Positions 15,299 to 26,988 are shown, numbered from the stretch's first letter. The stretch: 33,211 bases of DNA from Eubacteriales bacterium (GCA_028692105.1 JAQUYC010000020.1:1-33211), one strand, 5' to 3'. Translations and numbers: made by a program. The notes: a model not told the origin generated them from the letters alone.

Positions 15299-16573
15299 AT
15301 GATACCGTTATCAACCAGAATGAGACCGGAAACAGTAGATGAATTTGTTGGACAAAGGCATTTTATGTATAAAGAATCGCTGCTTTATAATGCGATTAAG
15401 AATAAAACCTTTGATTCTGCTATTTTTTACGGCCCGTCTGGGACAGGCAAGACGACTCTTGCCAGACTAATAGTTAGGGAGATGGATGCGGATTTTCACG
15501 AGCTCAATGCGTCTGCTACAGGAATCAAGGAACTTAAGGAAATCATCGATAAGGCAAAATTAAAATTTTTCGGTATGCAAAAAGAAACGACCTACATATA
15601 TGTGGATGAGTTCCATCGCTGGAACAAACTGCAGCAGGATTCCCTATTGAAAGCGTTAGAGGAGGGGGTACTGAGATTTATAGGAAGCACAACTGAGAAT
15701 CCGTATTTTGCAGTCAATAATGCAATTCTTAGCAGAGTTGGTTCAATTTATGAATTTAAGCGCCTGGAAAAAGACGATATATATCAGATATTGATCGGTG
15801 CCCTGAACAATTCTGAAAGAGGGCTTGGAAAACTCAAACTGGACTGGGACGATGATGCAATTCATATGCTTGCGGATATGAGCAGCGGAGATGCGCGAAT
15901 CGCTTTAGATGCTCTCGGTTTTATCAGTGAAAATCTAAAAAAAGACGTCCGAATAGACAAAGTCATAATTGGTGAGGCGATGCAGCGCCAGACCACGTTT
16001 TATGACCGAGGCGAGGACAAGTACAATTTGTTATCGGCTCTTCAAAAATCTGTGCGCGGCAGTGACCCGGATGCAGCGATCCACTATCTGGCAAGATTAT
16101 TGGAAGGCGGAGCAGACATACAGATGATAGGCCGCAGGCTGATGGTAATGGCAAGTGAGGATGTTGGAATGGCTTATCCGAGTGCCATATCGATCGTTAC
16201 CGGATGTGTACAGGCATCACTAATGATTGGGCTGCCTGAAGCTAAAATAAATCTGGCTCATGCGACGATATTGCTGGCGTCCTGCCCGAAGTCAAATTCG
16301 GCGGTCAATGCCATCGAGACGGCAACCGAGGATCTCCGAAAGAAAAATATTGATGATGTACCGGATCACCTGAAAGATTCTCACTATTCAGGAGCAAGAA
16401 AGAGAGGATTGGGAGTAGGATATAAATATCCACATACGTATGGAGGGTATGTTAAACAGCAGTATCTTCCGAACAATCTGTATCAAGAAGGAGTCAGGTA
16501 TTATCTGCCGACTGAAAATGGAAAGGAAGGGGCTTTCAAGAAGTTTCTTGAGAGTCTGAAACAAGAGAAATGA
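15299..16573 (+). CDS. rarA: Replication-associated recombination protein RarA (MgsA)
   Basis: AAA+ ATPase acting at stalled replication forks. 424 residues, normal length. Opening RMRPETVDEFVGQRH is family-typical; Walker A GPSGTGKT (45-52), Walker B YIYVDEFHRW, sensor 1 FIGSTTENPYF, then SGDARIALDAL, and the C-terminal tetramerisation domain (DPDAAIHYLARLLEGG, RRLMVMASEDVG, HLKDSHYSGA, GYKYPH). AAGGAAGAG lies just before ATG 15299. The stop overlaps the ispH start as ATGA. Placement next to ispH-S1 and close to recN and ruvCAB makes this a repair-rich region. Confidence 0.95.
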   Translation: MIPLSTRMRPETVDEFVGQRHFMYKESLLYNAIKNKTFDSAIFYGPSGTGKTTLARLIVREMDADFHELNASATGIKELKEIIDKAKLKFFGMQKETTYIYVDEFHRWNKLQQDSLLKALEEGVLRFIGSTTENPYFAVNNAILSRVGSIYEFKRLEKDDIYQILIGALNNSERGLGKLKLDWDDDAIHMLADMSSGDARIALDALGFISENLKKDVRIDKVIIGEAMQRQTTFYDRGEDKYNLLSALQKSVRGSDPDAAIHYLARLLEGGADIQMIGRRLMVMASEDVGMAYPSAISIVTGCVQASLMIGLPEAKINLAHATILLASCPKSNSAVNAIETATEDLRKKNIDDVPDHLKDSHYSGARKRGLGVGYKYPHTYGGYVKQQYLPNNLYQEGVRYYLPTENGKEGAFKKFLESLKQEK

Positions 16574-18648
16574 TCATTAAGCTGGCGGAACATTCCGGAT
16601 TCTGCTTCGGAGTGAAGGAAGCGCTAAAGAAGGCGGAGCAGACAATAAAAGAGAACACAGAAAACAATGTCAGGATATATACCTGCGGTCCTTTGATACA
16701 CAATAAGACGGTAACCGATGAACTTGAGAAGAAAGGCATCCAAATAATAAGAAGTCCTGAAGATGCAGAAGACGGGGATGTCATTATAGTAAGGTCTCAT
16801 GGAGAACCTGAAGAGTTCTATCAAAAAGCAAAAGAGCTAAATATTAAAATTATTGATGCGACATGTCCCTTTGTAAAAAAGATTCATCAATTGGTTCGTG
16901 AAGCGAAAAATCACGGATATAATATTGTTGTAATCGGGGACAAATCTCATCCTGAGGTAATTGGAATCAACGGATGGTGTGATAATGAGGCAATAGTCGT
17001 GTCTGGCGTGGAAGAAGCAAAAAAGGTGGATGCGGATAGGCTATTTATAGTAGCCCAGACAACAATAACGACAGAACTATTTAATGATATCATAGAATAC
17101 TTTCAGAACGAAAATAAAGAATTTATCGTTAATAATACGATTTGTCATGCTACTAACGAAAGGCAAAAAAGCTGCATGGAAACGGCTATAGATTCCGATT
17201 TAATGGTCATAATAGGTGGTAGTAACAGCTCAAATTCGAAAAAATTATATGACATTGCTTGTAAATATTGCAGCAATACGTATTTTATTGAAAATATAGA
17301 AAGTTTACCATTGAAAGAAGTCGAAAAATGTAATAGAATAGGAATATCGGCGGGGGCTTCGACTCCCGAACGTATAATTAAGGAGGTTATTGCTACCATG
17401 AGTGAATTATTCACTGAAACCAAAAAAGACAATTTGATGCACGATTTAATGGACGAAATCGAAAAGTCCTTAAGACTGCCTCGAAGCGGAGAAATTGTAA
17501 ACGGGGAGGTTATACAGGTTTCGAACAGAGAAATCGTTGTTAATCTTGGATGTAAAAAAGATGGCATTATCCCCAAAGACGAATTTGCATTAGAAGGAGA
17601 CCAGGAATTAACAGATTTATTTAAAGAAGGCGATGAAATTCAGGCTAAAGTTTTAAAAACTGACGATGGAGACGGCAATATTTTGCTGTCAAAAAAGAAG
17701 CTTGAGGTAAATGAGCATTGGGATGAAATTAATAATGCTCTTGAAAATAAATCAGTTGTAAATGCTAAAGTAGTAAAAGAAGTGAAGGGCGGAGTTATCG
17801 CAGTCTTCAAGGAAGTATCAGGTTTCATACCGCTTTCACAGCTATCCGATAGATTTATCGATAAGGCGGATGAGTTTATTGGAAAAACGTTGCCGGTAAA
17901 GGTAACAAGAGTCGATCAGAAGAGGAATAAGGTTGTATTTTCACATAAGGCTTATTTGTCTGAGGAAAGACAGAAGAAGGTTCAGGAGATCTGGGATTCA
18001 CTTAAGGTAGGCGATGTAGTTGCTGGTACTGTAATGAGATTTACCGATTATGGCGCATTTGTGGATATCGGCGGCATAGACGGTCTTCTCCATATATCAG
18101 AAATATCCTGGGGAAAATTGAAACATCCGCAGGAAGCGTTGAAAATCAATGAAAAAATAAATGTTAAGATCCTTTCAATGAATACTGAAAAAGGCAAAAT
18201 TTCATTGGGATTGAAACAAAACAAACCAGAGCCATGGTCTGTTATAGATGAAAATTATCAGGTTGGACAGATCATAGAAGGCAAGATAGTTCAGATCAAA
18301 GATTACGGCGCATTTATGGAATTAGAACCGGGACTTGACGGGCTCGTTCATATTTCAGAAATTGCTTATAAACGAGTAACGAACATTGCAGATGAGATTT
18401 CAGTCGGACAGCTTATAACTGCAAAAATCCTTGAAATTGACAAAGAAAGAAAAAGAATCAGCTTAAGTATCAAGGATACGTTAGAACCCCCGACTGAAAA
18501 AGACGAAACAACACCTGCTGAGGATACTGCTGCACCGGAAGCCGCACCTGTTGAAGAAACACCTGCACTTGGAGAAGTCTCTGATGCAGAAGAGGAAACA
18601 GTGCACAATGAAGAAACAACAGATGTCGAAACCGAGGATAAAGAATAG
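16570..18648 (+). CDS. ispH: IspH - ribosomal protein S1 fusion
   Basis: Bifunctional 692-residue protein. Residues 1-282 are 4-hydroxy-3-methylbut-2-enyl diphosphate reductase, last step of the MEP isoprenoid pathway, with the three iron-sulfur ligands C12 (SGFCFGV), C99 (DATCPFVKK) and C192 (NTICHATNERQ) and His44 and His127. After a short linker come four S1 RNA-binding domains at about 302-372, 387-458, 473-545 and 558-632, the last two best conserved (RFTDYGAFVDIGGIDGLLHISE). The end is an acidic Pro/Glu/Thr tail. The fusion is known from Clostridia. Four S1 repeats suffice for translation-related binding. A second methionine at 17398 (MSELFTETKK) could allow a separate S1-only product, preceded by AAGGAGG. 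A strong terminator follows. Confidence 0.95.
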   Translation: MIIKLAEHSGFCFGVKEALKKAEQTIKENTENNVRIYTCGPLIHNKTVTDELEKKGIQIIRSPEDAEDGDVIIVRSHGEPEEFYQKAKELNIKIIDATCPFVKKIHQLVREAKNHGYNIVVIGDKSHPEVIGINGWCDNEAIVVSGVEEAKKVDADRLFIVAQTTITTELFNDIIEYFQNENKEFIVNNTICHATNERQKSCMETAIDSDLMVIIGGSNSSNSKKLYDIACKYCSNTYFIENIESLPLKEVEKCNRIGISAGASTPERIIKEVIATMSELFTETKKDNLMHDLMDEIEKSLRLPRSGEIVNGEVIQVSNREIVVNLGCKKDGIIPKDEFALEGDQELTDLFKEGDEIQAKVLKTDDGDGNILLSKKKLEVNEHWDEINNALENKSVVNAKVVKEVKGGVIAVFKEVSGFIPLSQLSDRFIDKADEFIGKTLPVKVTRVDQKRNKVVFSHKAYLSEERQKKVQEIWDSLKVGDVVAGTVMRFTDYGAFVDIGGIDGLLHISEISWGKLKHPQEALKINEKINVKILSMNTEKGKISLGLKQNKPEPWSVIDENYQVGQIIEGKIVQIKDYGAFMELEPGLDGLVHISEIAYKRVTNIADEISVGQLITAKILEIDKERKRISLSIKDTLEPPTEKDETTPAEDTAAPEAAPVEETPALGEVSDAEEETVHNEETTDVETEDKE

Positions 18649-18694
18649 CATTATAATAACTGCTATCTTATTAACAAGTAAATATTCTAATAAT

Positions 18695-18720
18695 AAAACC
18701 GCTGAAAATTCAGCGGTTTT
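18695..18720. terminator. Bidirectional terminator between ispH-S1 and recN
   Basis: AAAACCGCTGA, four-base loop, TCAGCGGTTTT: an 11-bp perfect stem with A-run and T-run on opposite flanks, so it works on both strands between the convergent genes. Confidence 0.9.
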
Positions 18721-18754
18721 AATTTCATAAAGTCATATAAAGAAAGGAACAGGT

Positions 18755-20392
18755 TTATTGAGCTTTTGAAAGATTAATAAGCTCCTCCGCGCTTTTGATA
18801 GTAATATCCGTAACATTTACTCCTCCTATAAGTCGGGCAATTTCATTAATCTTTTCTTCATGCTTCAGTGGATTCACTGTGGTATGTGTTGCTCCATTCA
18901 CGCTTTGTTTATCTATTTTATAATGGCAATCACCAAATGCGGCTATTTGAGGGAGATGAGTTATACAGATTACCTGATGGTTTTTTGATATATCCAGCAG
19001 TTTTTTCCCGACTATACTTGCTGTTATTCCGCTTATTCCAACATCAATTTCGTCAAAGATCATAGTAGGAATAAAGTCATAATCACTAATAATATTTTTA
19101 AAAGCCAGCATGATTCTTGAAATTTCTCCACCTGAAGCAATCTTTACAAGAGGCTTTGGGAGTTCACCTTTATTTGTTGTGATCATAAACTCGATTCGGT
19201 CGATGCCGTCTGCTGAATAGCAAGGACTTTTATAATTTTCCTCGTAAAATAAGACACTAAATTCGGTATCTTTAAAATTCAACTCTTTCAGTTCTTCATT
19301 GACTCGTTCTTCAATCTCTTTTGATGTTGATTTTCGCAGGGAAGTGAGCTTCTTGCATTCTTCTGCTAACTCAGTTTCAGCTAATTTAAGTTCCTGCGTC
19401 AGCTTGTCTCTAATAGAATCAATATTCTCTATCTTCTCAAGCTCAATAGTTATTTTATCTTTATACTCCAAAATGCTCTTGATAGAGCCTCCATATTTTC
19501 GTTTTAAAGTATCTAAGGTATTAATACGCTGAATTGTTTCATCCAGAAGTTCAGGTGAGAAGGAGACAGTTTCTGTATACTTCCTGATTTCTGATGTGAG
19601 ATCATCAATTTTATAAAAAACATCAGACATGATTTCACTAAACCGGCTGATATCATTGGAGAAGGTACTGATTTCCTGAAGTGCATGCAGGCTCTTTCCA
19701 ATCCCGTCAGATACCGAAGGCGAAGCTTCACAAATAATTGCATAAACATTGGACAAATTCTGGTAGATTTTCTCACTGTTTTGAAGAATATTCATCCTTT
19801 GTGAAAGTTCCTCATCTTCATCAAGATACAGTTTTGCCTGATTAATTTCAGTGAGCTCAAAGCTCATGAAATCACGCTTTCTTTCAGAATCAGCCTCATT
19901 TGCCAAGAGTAAAGACAGTTCCTGTTTTATATTAGAATACTTTCGATAGAGATAAGATACATTATCCTTAACTGGTGAAACAGCCGAACTATTATAACTA
20001 TCTATAAGTGTCATGTGGTTATCAGGATTCAACAGAGATTGATGGTCATATTGACCATGAACATCGGCAAGCCGTCTGCATAGTTTATTCAGCTGCGCTA
20101 AGGAAACGATTTCATCATTGATCCGGCATACATTTTTTCCATTGGTAGACAGATCCCTCGTAATGATATAATCTTCACCATTAAGATCGGCGACCATCTG
20201 AATCACCGCCTTATCCTTGCCTGAGCGAATAAAAGCAGTATCTGCCCTGCTGCCTAAGGCAAGGCTTACCGCTTCTATAATTATGGATTTACCGGCTCCG
20301 GTTTCTCCCGTTATTATATTGAGCCCCTCGTAAAAATCAAGTTCAACCGTATCAATTATTGCAAAATCTTTAATACGAATATGAGAAATCAT
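18755..20392 (-). CDS. recN: DNA repair protein RecN
   Basis: SMC-like ATPase for double-strand break repair. 545 residues, slightly short for the family. Walker A GETGAGKS (29-36), two coiled-coil arms in the middle (about 150-400), signature LPKPLVKIASGGEISRIMLAFK, and Walker B MIFDEIDVGISG. It lies 22 bases downstream of argR on the same strand, the usual recN-argR arrangement, here without tlyA or a NAD kinase gene. ATG 20390-20392 is preceded by AAGGAGAC. It is convergent with ispH-S1 across a bidirectional terminator. Confidence 0.95.
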   Translation of the reverse strand: MISHIRIKDFAIIDTVELDFYEGLNIITGETGAGKSIIIEAVSLALGSRADTAFIRSGKDKAVIQMVADLNGEDYIITRDLSTNGKNVCRINDEIVSLAQLNKLCRRLADVHGQYDHQSLLNPDNHMTLIDSYNSSAVSPVKDNVSYLYRKYSNIKQELSLLLANEADSERKRDFMSFELTEINQAKLYLDEDEELSQRMNILQNSEKIYQNLSNVYAIICEASPSVSDGIGKSLHALQEISTFSNDISRFSEIMSDVFYKIDDLTSEIRKYTETVSFSPELLDETIQRINTLDTLKRKYGGSIKSILEYKDKITIELEKIENIDSIRDKLTQELKLAETELAEECKKLTSLRKSTSKEIEERVNEELKELNFKDTEFSVLFYEENYKSPCYSADGIDRIEFMITTNKGELPKPLVKIASGGEISRIMLAFKNIISDYDFIPTMIFDEIDVGISGITASIVGKKLLDISKNHQVICITHLPQIAAFGDCHYKIDKQSVNGATHTTVNPLKHEEKINEIARLIGGVNVTDITIKSAEELINLSKAQ

Positions 20393-20414
20393 GATTTTCT
20401 TGTCTCCTTATTGT

Positions 20415-20864
20415 CTATTTAATCATATCGTTAAATCTGTTAACCAGTGCAGGTACTTTTTCAGGGTCGCTTATTACCAGAAAAATCGTGTTATCTCCGG
20501 CAATCGAACCGACCACATATGGAAAATTCAGAGTATCAACGGCCTCACAGGCAGCATTTGCGCATCCTTGCAGGGTTTTAACCACTATAATATTACCGGA
20601 ATATGCAACTGTCTGGATCGTTTCTTTAAAAATTTTTACGTAACGATCTGAAATCGGCTGATCAACGCTGGCACCTACTGTGTATTTGTATTTTCCGGAC
20701 GAAGAAAGTGTTTTAATTAGCTGAAGCTCTTTGATATCTCTGGAAATAGTGGCTTGAGTTACTTTATAACCACTTTTTCTTAACAGTGAAGCAAGTCTTT
20801 CCTGGGTCTCAACCTCGTACGTGTTGATAATATCAAGTATCTTATTTTGTCTTGAATATCGCAT
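20415..20864 (-). CDS. argR: Arginine repressor ArgR
   Basis: Arginine-responsive hexameric transcription factor. 149 residues, standard. N-terminal winged helix (about 1-65: RQNKILDIINTYEVETQERLASLLRKSGY and VTQATISRDIKELQLIKT) and C-terminal arginine-binding/oligomerisation core (about 80-149: GCANAACEAVDTL, VVGSIAGDNTIFLVI). AAGGAG is 7 bases upstream of ATG 20862-20864. It is divergent from ruvC, with its own promoter in the gap. Confidence 0.95.
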   Translation of the reverse strand: MRYSRQNKILDIINTYEVETQERLASLLRKSGYKVTQATISRDIKELQLIKTLSSSGKYKYTVGASVDQPISDRYVKIFKETIQTVAYSGNIIVVKTLQGCANAACEAVDTLNFPYVVGSIAGDNTIFLVISDPEKVPALVNRFNDMIK

Positions 20865-20882
20865 GCCGCACTCCTTCTCATT

Positions 20883-20912
20883 ATGAATAATTATAAATAT
20901 ATAATTATATTT
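20883..20912 (-). promoter_or_regulatory. Possible ARG boxes upstream of argR
   Basis: AT-rich imperfect palindromes downstream of the argR -10. The stretch TGAATAATTATAAAT matches the left half of the ARG-box consensus TGAAT-4-ATTCA and three of five positions of the right half; a second, weaker palindrome (ATATAATTATAT) adjoins it, as in operators with paired boxes. It fits autorepression by ArgR, but in AT-rich DNA such a match is not strong. Confidence 0.4.
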
Positions 20913-20941
20913 ATTATATCACGGCCTTATACTGTAATCAA
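20913..20941 (-). promoter_or_regulatory. Promoter of argR-recN
   Basis: On the minus strand: TTGATT (20941-20936), a 17-base spacer, then a perfect TATAAT (20918-20913). Transcript start would be about 40 bases before the argR ATG, just upstream of the ARG-box-like palindromes. Confidence 0.75.
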
Positions 20942-20987
20942 ACAAAAAGATATAATCAGGCATTGTTATGAATCGAAGGAAAGAACG

Positions 20988-21017
20988 TAGACAAACGTAT
21001 GTTTTCTATGCTAAAAT
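20988..21017 (+). promoter_or_regulatory. Promoter of ruvCAB with LexA box
   Basis: TAGACA (20988-20993, five of six to TTGACA), 18-base spacer, TAAAAT (21012-21017). Between them lies CAAACGTATGTTTT (20992-21005), matching the Gram-positive LexA/DinR consensus CGAAC-RNRY-GTTYG at 12 of 14 positions, including the whole inner AAC-4-GTT core. A repressor there would block the promoter, so SOS control of ruvCAB is expected. TATACT at 21056-21061 is an alternative -10 but has no good -35. Confidence 0.7.
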
Positions 21018-21080
21018 GTAATCGTTATGAAATAGGAATGAATAATAATTTATGTTATACTTTAGTCACTTGGAGTTTTT

Positions 21081-21575
21081 ATGAGAATACTGGGAATAGA
21101 TCCGGGATATGCCATTCTTGGATACGGAATTATTGACAAAAAGGGAAATCGCTTTACCGTTTGCGGCTATGGCTCTGTGACTACAGATTCGAGTATGGAT
21201 ATGCCAGACAGACTGAAGCATCTTTATTCGCAAATAATGGATATCATACAAGAGTATGAGCCAGATGTTGCAGCCATAGAAGAACTTTTTTTTAACACAA
21301 ATTCAAAGACTGCAATTCTTGTGGGACAAGCCCGAGGTGTTGCGATTCTTGCCTGTGCGAACTCAGGATTAAGAATCAGTGAATATACTCCGCTTCAAAT
21401 AAAACAAGGTCTTGTAGGTTATGGAAGGGCTGAAAAGAAACAGGTACAGGCAATGGTTAAGGCAATTCTCAACTTAACTGAGATACCAAAACCTGATGAC
21501 ACTGCAGATGCATTAGCTGTTGCGATTTGTCATGGTCATAGTGCCGGTATTTTAAATAAAATAGAAAAATTTTGA
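21081..21575 (+). CDS. ruvC: Crossover junction endodeoxyribonuclease RuvC
   Basis: Holliday-junction resolvase. 164 residues. Catalytic acids are in place: D7 ([12 protein letters not shown]), E67 (AAIEELFF), D140 and D143 ([15 protein letters not shown]). [15 protein letters not shown] and [11 protein letters not shown] are also family-typical. Start ATG follows TTGGAG by about 7 bases. First gene of ruvC-ruvA-ruvB under a promoter with a LexA box, 11 bases before ruvA. Confidence 0.96.
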   Translation: MRILGIDPGYAILGYGIIDKKGNRFTVCGYGSVTTDSSMDMPDRLKHLYSQIMDIIQEYEPDVAAIEELFFNTNSKTAILVGQARGVAILACANSGLRISEYTPLQIKQGLVGYGRAEKKQVQAMVKAILNLTEIPKPDDTADALAVAICHGHSAGILNKIEKF

Positions 21576-21585
21576 GGGGAATACA

Positions 21586-22167
21586 ATGTTCCATTATATT
21601 AAGGGCAATGTTACGATGAAAATTGAAGGTGGAGTAGTAATCGAATCAAACGGTATCGGTTACGAAGTTTTTGTGCCTGATAATTCCGCTATTTATCTGA
21701 CAGACCGTGATTCTGCCGTACTAATTTATACTGCTGTACTCGTCCGTGAAGATGATATAAGCATCTACGGATTCAATGAAGAAGAATCCCTGAAATTGTT
21801 TCGTATGCTGATGACGGTAAACGGAGTAGGAGCAAAAGCAGCGATGGCCATTTTATCCTCAATGCCTGTCAGCGAAATAAAGAAGGCAATAGTATTCGAA
21901 GACACAGCAACACTGACAAGGGCGAACGGAGTAGGTAAAAAAATTGCCCAAAGGATTACGCTGGAGCTTAAAGATAAATTAGGTGCCGTCGGAGATCTTT
22001 CTGAGGCTGCAGAAAAAGTATGTTCAGATTCCGGTAAGACTGAAGCAATCAATGGACTTATCAGCCTTGGCTACAACAGAAGTGAAGCTATGTCTGCACT
22101 TGCAGGTATCAATGATGAGAAATTAACTGCTGAAGAATATATAAAAATGGCTTTGAGAAGAATTTGA
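21586..22167 (+). CDS. ruvA: Holliday junction DNA helicase subunit RuvA
   Basis: Junction-recognition subunit that loads RuvB. 193 residues. OB-fold domain I (about 1-63: MFHYIKGNV, VVIESNGIGYEVFV, REDDISIYGF), tandem helix-hairpin-helix domain II (about 70-140: VNGVGAKAAMAILS and ANGVGKKIAQRITLELKDKL), and the C-terminal domain III that contacts RuvB (about 150-193: AINGLISLGYNRSEAMSAL). GAGGGGA precedes the start. ruvB follows after 48 bases. Confidence 0.96.
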   Translation: MFHYIKGNVTMKIEGGVVIESNGIGYEVFVPDNSAIYLTDRDSAVLIYTAVLVREDDISIYGFNEEESLKLFRMLMTVNGVGAKAAMAILSSMPVSEIKKAIVFEDTATLTRANGVGKKIAQRITLELKDKLGAVGDLSEAAEKVCSDSGKTEAINGLISLGYNRSEAMSALAGINDEKLTAEEYIKMALRRI

Positions 22168-22215
22168 ACGACACAAAGATGAGAAAGCCGATCTGAAAGG
22201 AATGGGAAGAAGGGA

Positions 22216-23238
22216 ATGGACACAGAGGAACGAATAACTGCGTCAAAGCTGAATGATGAAGAAGAAGGGTTGGAACTGAGCCTTCGGCCGAAACGGCTTA
22301 CTGAGTACATAGGCCAGAAATCTGTTACAGAGAATCTGAAGGTTTTTATTGAGGCTGCTCAAATGCGAAAAGAACCCTTGGATCATGTACTCTTCTATGG
22401 GCCGCCGGGACTCGGCAAGACAACGCTTGCAGGTATTATTGCAAACGAACTTGATGTAGATATGAGAATCACTTCCGGTCCTGCGATTGAACGTGCAGGA
22501 GATTTAGCGGCGATTTTGACCAACCTGAATAATAATGATGTGCTTTTTATAGATGAAATTCATCGCTTAAACCGTTCGGTTGAAGAAATATTATACTCTG
22601 CTATGGAAGACTATGCCTTGGACATCATTATAGGAAAAGGACCTTCGGCCAGATCAATCCGTCTGGACTTGTCAAAGTTTACTCTGATCGGAGCTACGAC
22701 TCGGGCAGGCTCTCTCTCTGCACCTTTGAGAGACAGATTTGGAGTAATTAGCAAGTTTGAAATGTACACTGTTGAAGAGCTTGAGAAAATAATTAAACGT
22801 TCTGCAGATATACTGAACATTGAAATTGATAAGGACTCAATGACGGAAATCGCAAGACGTTCAAGAGGGACTCCGCGGGTAGCAAACAGACTATTAAGAA
22901 GAGTACGTGATTTTAGTCAGGTAAAAGGAAGCGGTATGATTGAAATGAATATCACGGAAAAAACGCTTCGCTCACTTGGAATAGACAAAGAAGGTCTGGA
23001 AGGATTAGATCGAACGATTCTGCAAGTAATTATCGAAAGATTTCATGGCGGTCCTGTCGGGATTGACACAATATCTGCAGCGATAGGAGAAGAAAGGGTA
23101 ACCATAGAAGATGTTTATGAGCCCTATCTGATTCAGGCCGGTTTTCTGCACAGGACACAAAAAGGCAGAGTAGTTTCGAATCTTGCATATAAGCATTTAG
23201 GTCTTGAGAGCCCCAAAGAAGAGCAGTTAAGTTTATGA
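22216..23238 (+). CDS. ruvB: Holliday junction branch-migration ATPase RuvB
   Basis: AAA+ motor of the RuvAB complex. 340 residues. Opening [14 protein letters not shown]; Walker A GPPGLGKT (62-69); Walker [10 protein letters not shown] (DEIH 113-116); sensor 1 [20 protein letters not shown]; arginine finger region in PLRDRFG; sensor 2 [17 protein letters not shown]-terminal winged helix ([28 protein letters not shown]). A GGAAGAAGGGA stretch precedes ATG 22216. SpoIID-like gene follows after 4 bases. Confidence 0.97.
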   Translation: MDTEERITASKLNDEEEGLELSLRPKRLTEYIGQKSVTENLKVFIEAAQMRKEPLDHVLFYGPPGLGKTTLAGIIANELDVDMRITSGPAIERAGDLAAILTNLNNNDVLFIDEIHRLNRSVEEILYSAMEDYALDIIIGKGPSARSIRLDLSKFTLIGATTRAGSLSAPLRDRFGVISKFEMYTVEELEKIIKRSADILNIEIDKDSMTEIARRSRGTPRVANRLLRRVRDFSQVKGSGMIEMNITEKTLRSLGIDKEGLEGLDRTILQVIIERFHGGPVGIDTISAAIGEERVTIEDVYEPYLIQAGFLHRTQKGRVVSNLAYKHLGLESPKEEQLSL

Positions 23239-23242
23239 AAGA

Positions 23243-24619
23243 ATGGTATATAAGATGAAACACTTATTGGTAACAATAACAATTATTATGTTTACTTGTT
23301 TCTTCTTTCCTCCGATTACGGGTTTTGCGTCAGAAACAGCTTTGAACAACGATTATGTTAAAATCGGTTTGAAATACGGGAGCAGCTCTGTTCAAAACTG
23401 CACTTTAAAATCATCTGCCGGATTTATGCTTGGCATTGCGGATGACAGAAGATTTGTAGAAGGAATGCCTCTTCCGGCATATACGAAACTCATAGTCGCC
23501 AATGAAAACGGGGTAATAACCGCAAGAGATGAAGAAGGTGTAATGCTTTCCGCCGACCTTGGATCAAGAGGGTGTATAATGCCGGCAGATTATGAAGAAG
23601 GTGGTGTTATATATTATGAAAACACCCCATATCGTGGTGGAATTATACTGCTTCCGAACCCAGACGGGACTATTACTGTCACTAATTACCTTTCACTGGA
23701 ACACTACGTATACGGGGTTCTGAACTCGGAGATGGGTTATACAAATCCCGAAGAGGCATTAAAGGCACAGGCTGTGGCAGCCAGAAGCTTTGGAGAATCG
23801 AGTATAGGCAAACATTCGAAAGCGGGATTTGATATGTGTCCGTCAACCTGCTGCCAGGTCTATCGCGGCTATTCGGGAGAATACCCTTCGATAATACGTG
23901 CTGTGGATGAAACAAGAGGCGAAATGATCTACTACGATAATACGCCGATTACAGCGTATTACTTTAAGAACAGCGGAGGTTACACGCAGAATATTGAGGA
24001 TATCTGGTCATCACCTATGCCTTATTTAAAGGCTGTAGAGGATGAGTATAGCCCAAGCTATCCTTGGAGCGCAAGTCTTTCCTTTGATATGATTCAAACA
24101 AAATTGGAGGCTGCCGAATTTCAACCCGGCACCATAGAGTCCGTTGAAATTAACGAAAGAAACATGACGGGAGCAGTATCAGAACTTAAAATAAAAGGGA
24201 GCAAAGCAATTATATATCTAAAGAAAGAGAAAATCAGAAACATACTTGGGCCAACGATAATTAAATCATTGAAGTTTGAGCTTAAAGGCAGCGATTCAGA
24301 TGAAAATTCGTCAGATGTGACAATAAGCAATGGATTATTTGCCGCAAAGCCCGGTCAAAATACATATATTATAACGGGCAATGGTACAATCAGAGAAATA
24401 GGAAGTGATTCACTTCACATATTCAACGGTATTAATACATTGAAACTTAATAATATCTTGTCAACCCAGATGTCAACAGACGGGTCTGCAAATTTTAATG
24501 GTTACGGATACGGACATGGAGTAGGTATGCCCCAGGACAGTGCTATCGAGATGTCGAAACAGGGATTTACATATGACGAAATCCTGAGATATTTTTATAC
24601 AGATATTGAGATCAGATGA
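23243..24619 (+). CDS. SpoIID/LytB-domain secreted protein
   Basis: Exported SpoIID-family protein; SpoIID is a peptidoglycan lytic transglycosylase needed for forespore engulfment, while paralogs act in vegetative wall remodelling. 458 residues. Signal peptide at about 1-31 (MKHLLVTITIIMFTCFFF...GFAS). SpoIID domain: LEHYVYGVLNSEMG (catalytic Glu region), EEALKAQAVAARSF, a CPSTCCQVYRGY pair of cysteines, AVDETRGEMIYYDN, AYYFKNSGGYTQNIEDIW, PYLKAV. C-terminal motif GYGHGVGMPQDSAIEMSKQG, where relatives usually read GHGVGMSQxGA. ATG 23243 and 23255 (MKHLL) are both possible; ruvB ends 4 bases earlier. The ruvB-spoIID-queA order recurs in Clostridia, so it may not be the sporulation paralog itself. 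Confidence 0.85.
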   Translation: MVYKMKHLLVTITIIMFTCFFFPPITGFASETALNNDYVKIGLKYGSSSVQNCTLKSSAGFMLGIADDRRFVEGMPLPAYTKLIVANENGVITARDEEGVMLSADLGSRGCIMPADYEEGGVIYYENTPYRGGIILLPNPDGTITVTNYLSLEHYVYGVLNSEMGYTNPEEALKAQAVAARSFGESSIGKHSKAGFDMCPSTCCQVYRGYSGEYPSIIRAVDETRGEMIYYDNTPITAYYFKNSGGYTQNIEDIWSSPMPYLKAVEDEYSPSYPWSASLSFDMIQTKLEAAEFQPGTIESVEINERNMTGAVSELKIKGSKAIIYLKKEKIRNILGPTIIKSLKFELKGSDSDENSSDVTISNGLFAAKPGQNTYIITGNGTIREIGSDSLHIFNGINTLKLNNILSTQMSTDGSANFNGYGYGHGVGMPQDSAIEMSKQGFTYDEILRYFYTDIEIR

Positions 24620-24724
24620 AGAATTATTTAATTCATTAATCATAGAGGTGCATAGAGGCATTCTTAATTAAGAGCGAGATAAAAAAGATGAGGATTAATA
24701 AAATTAATATATGAAGGATATACA

Positions 24725-26988
<2,264 letters not shown>

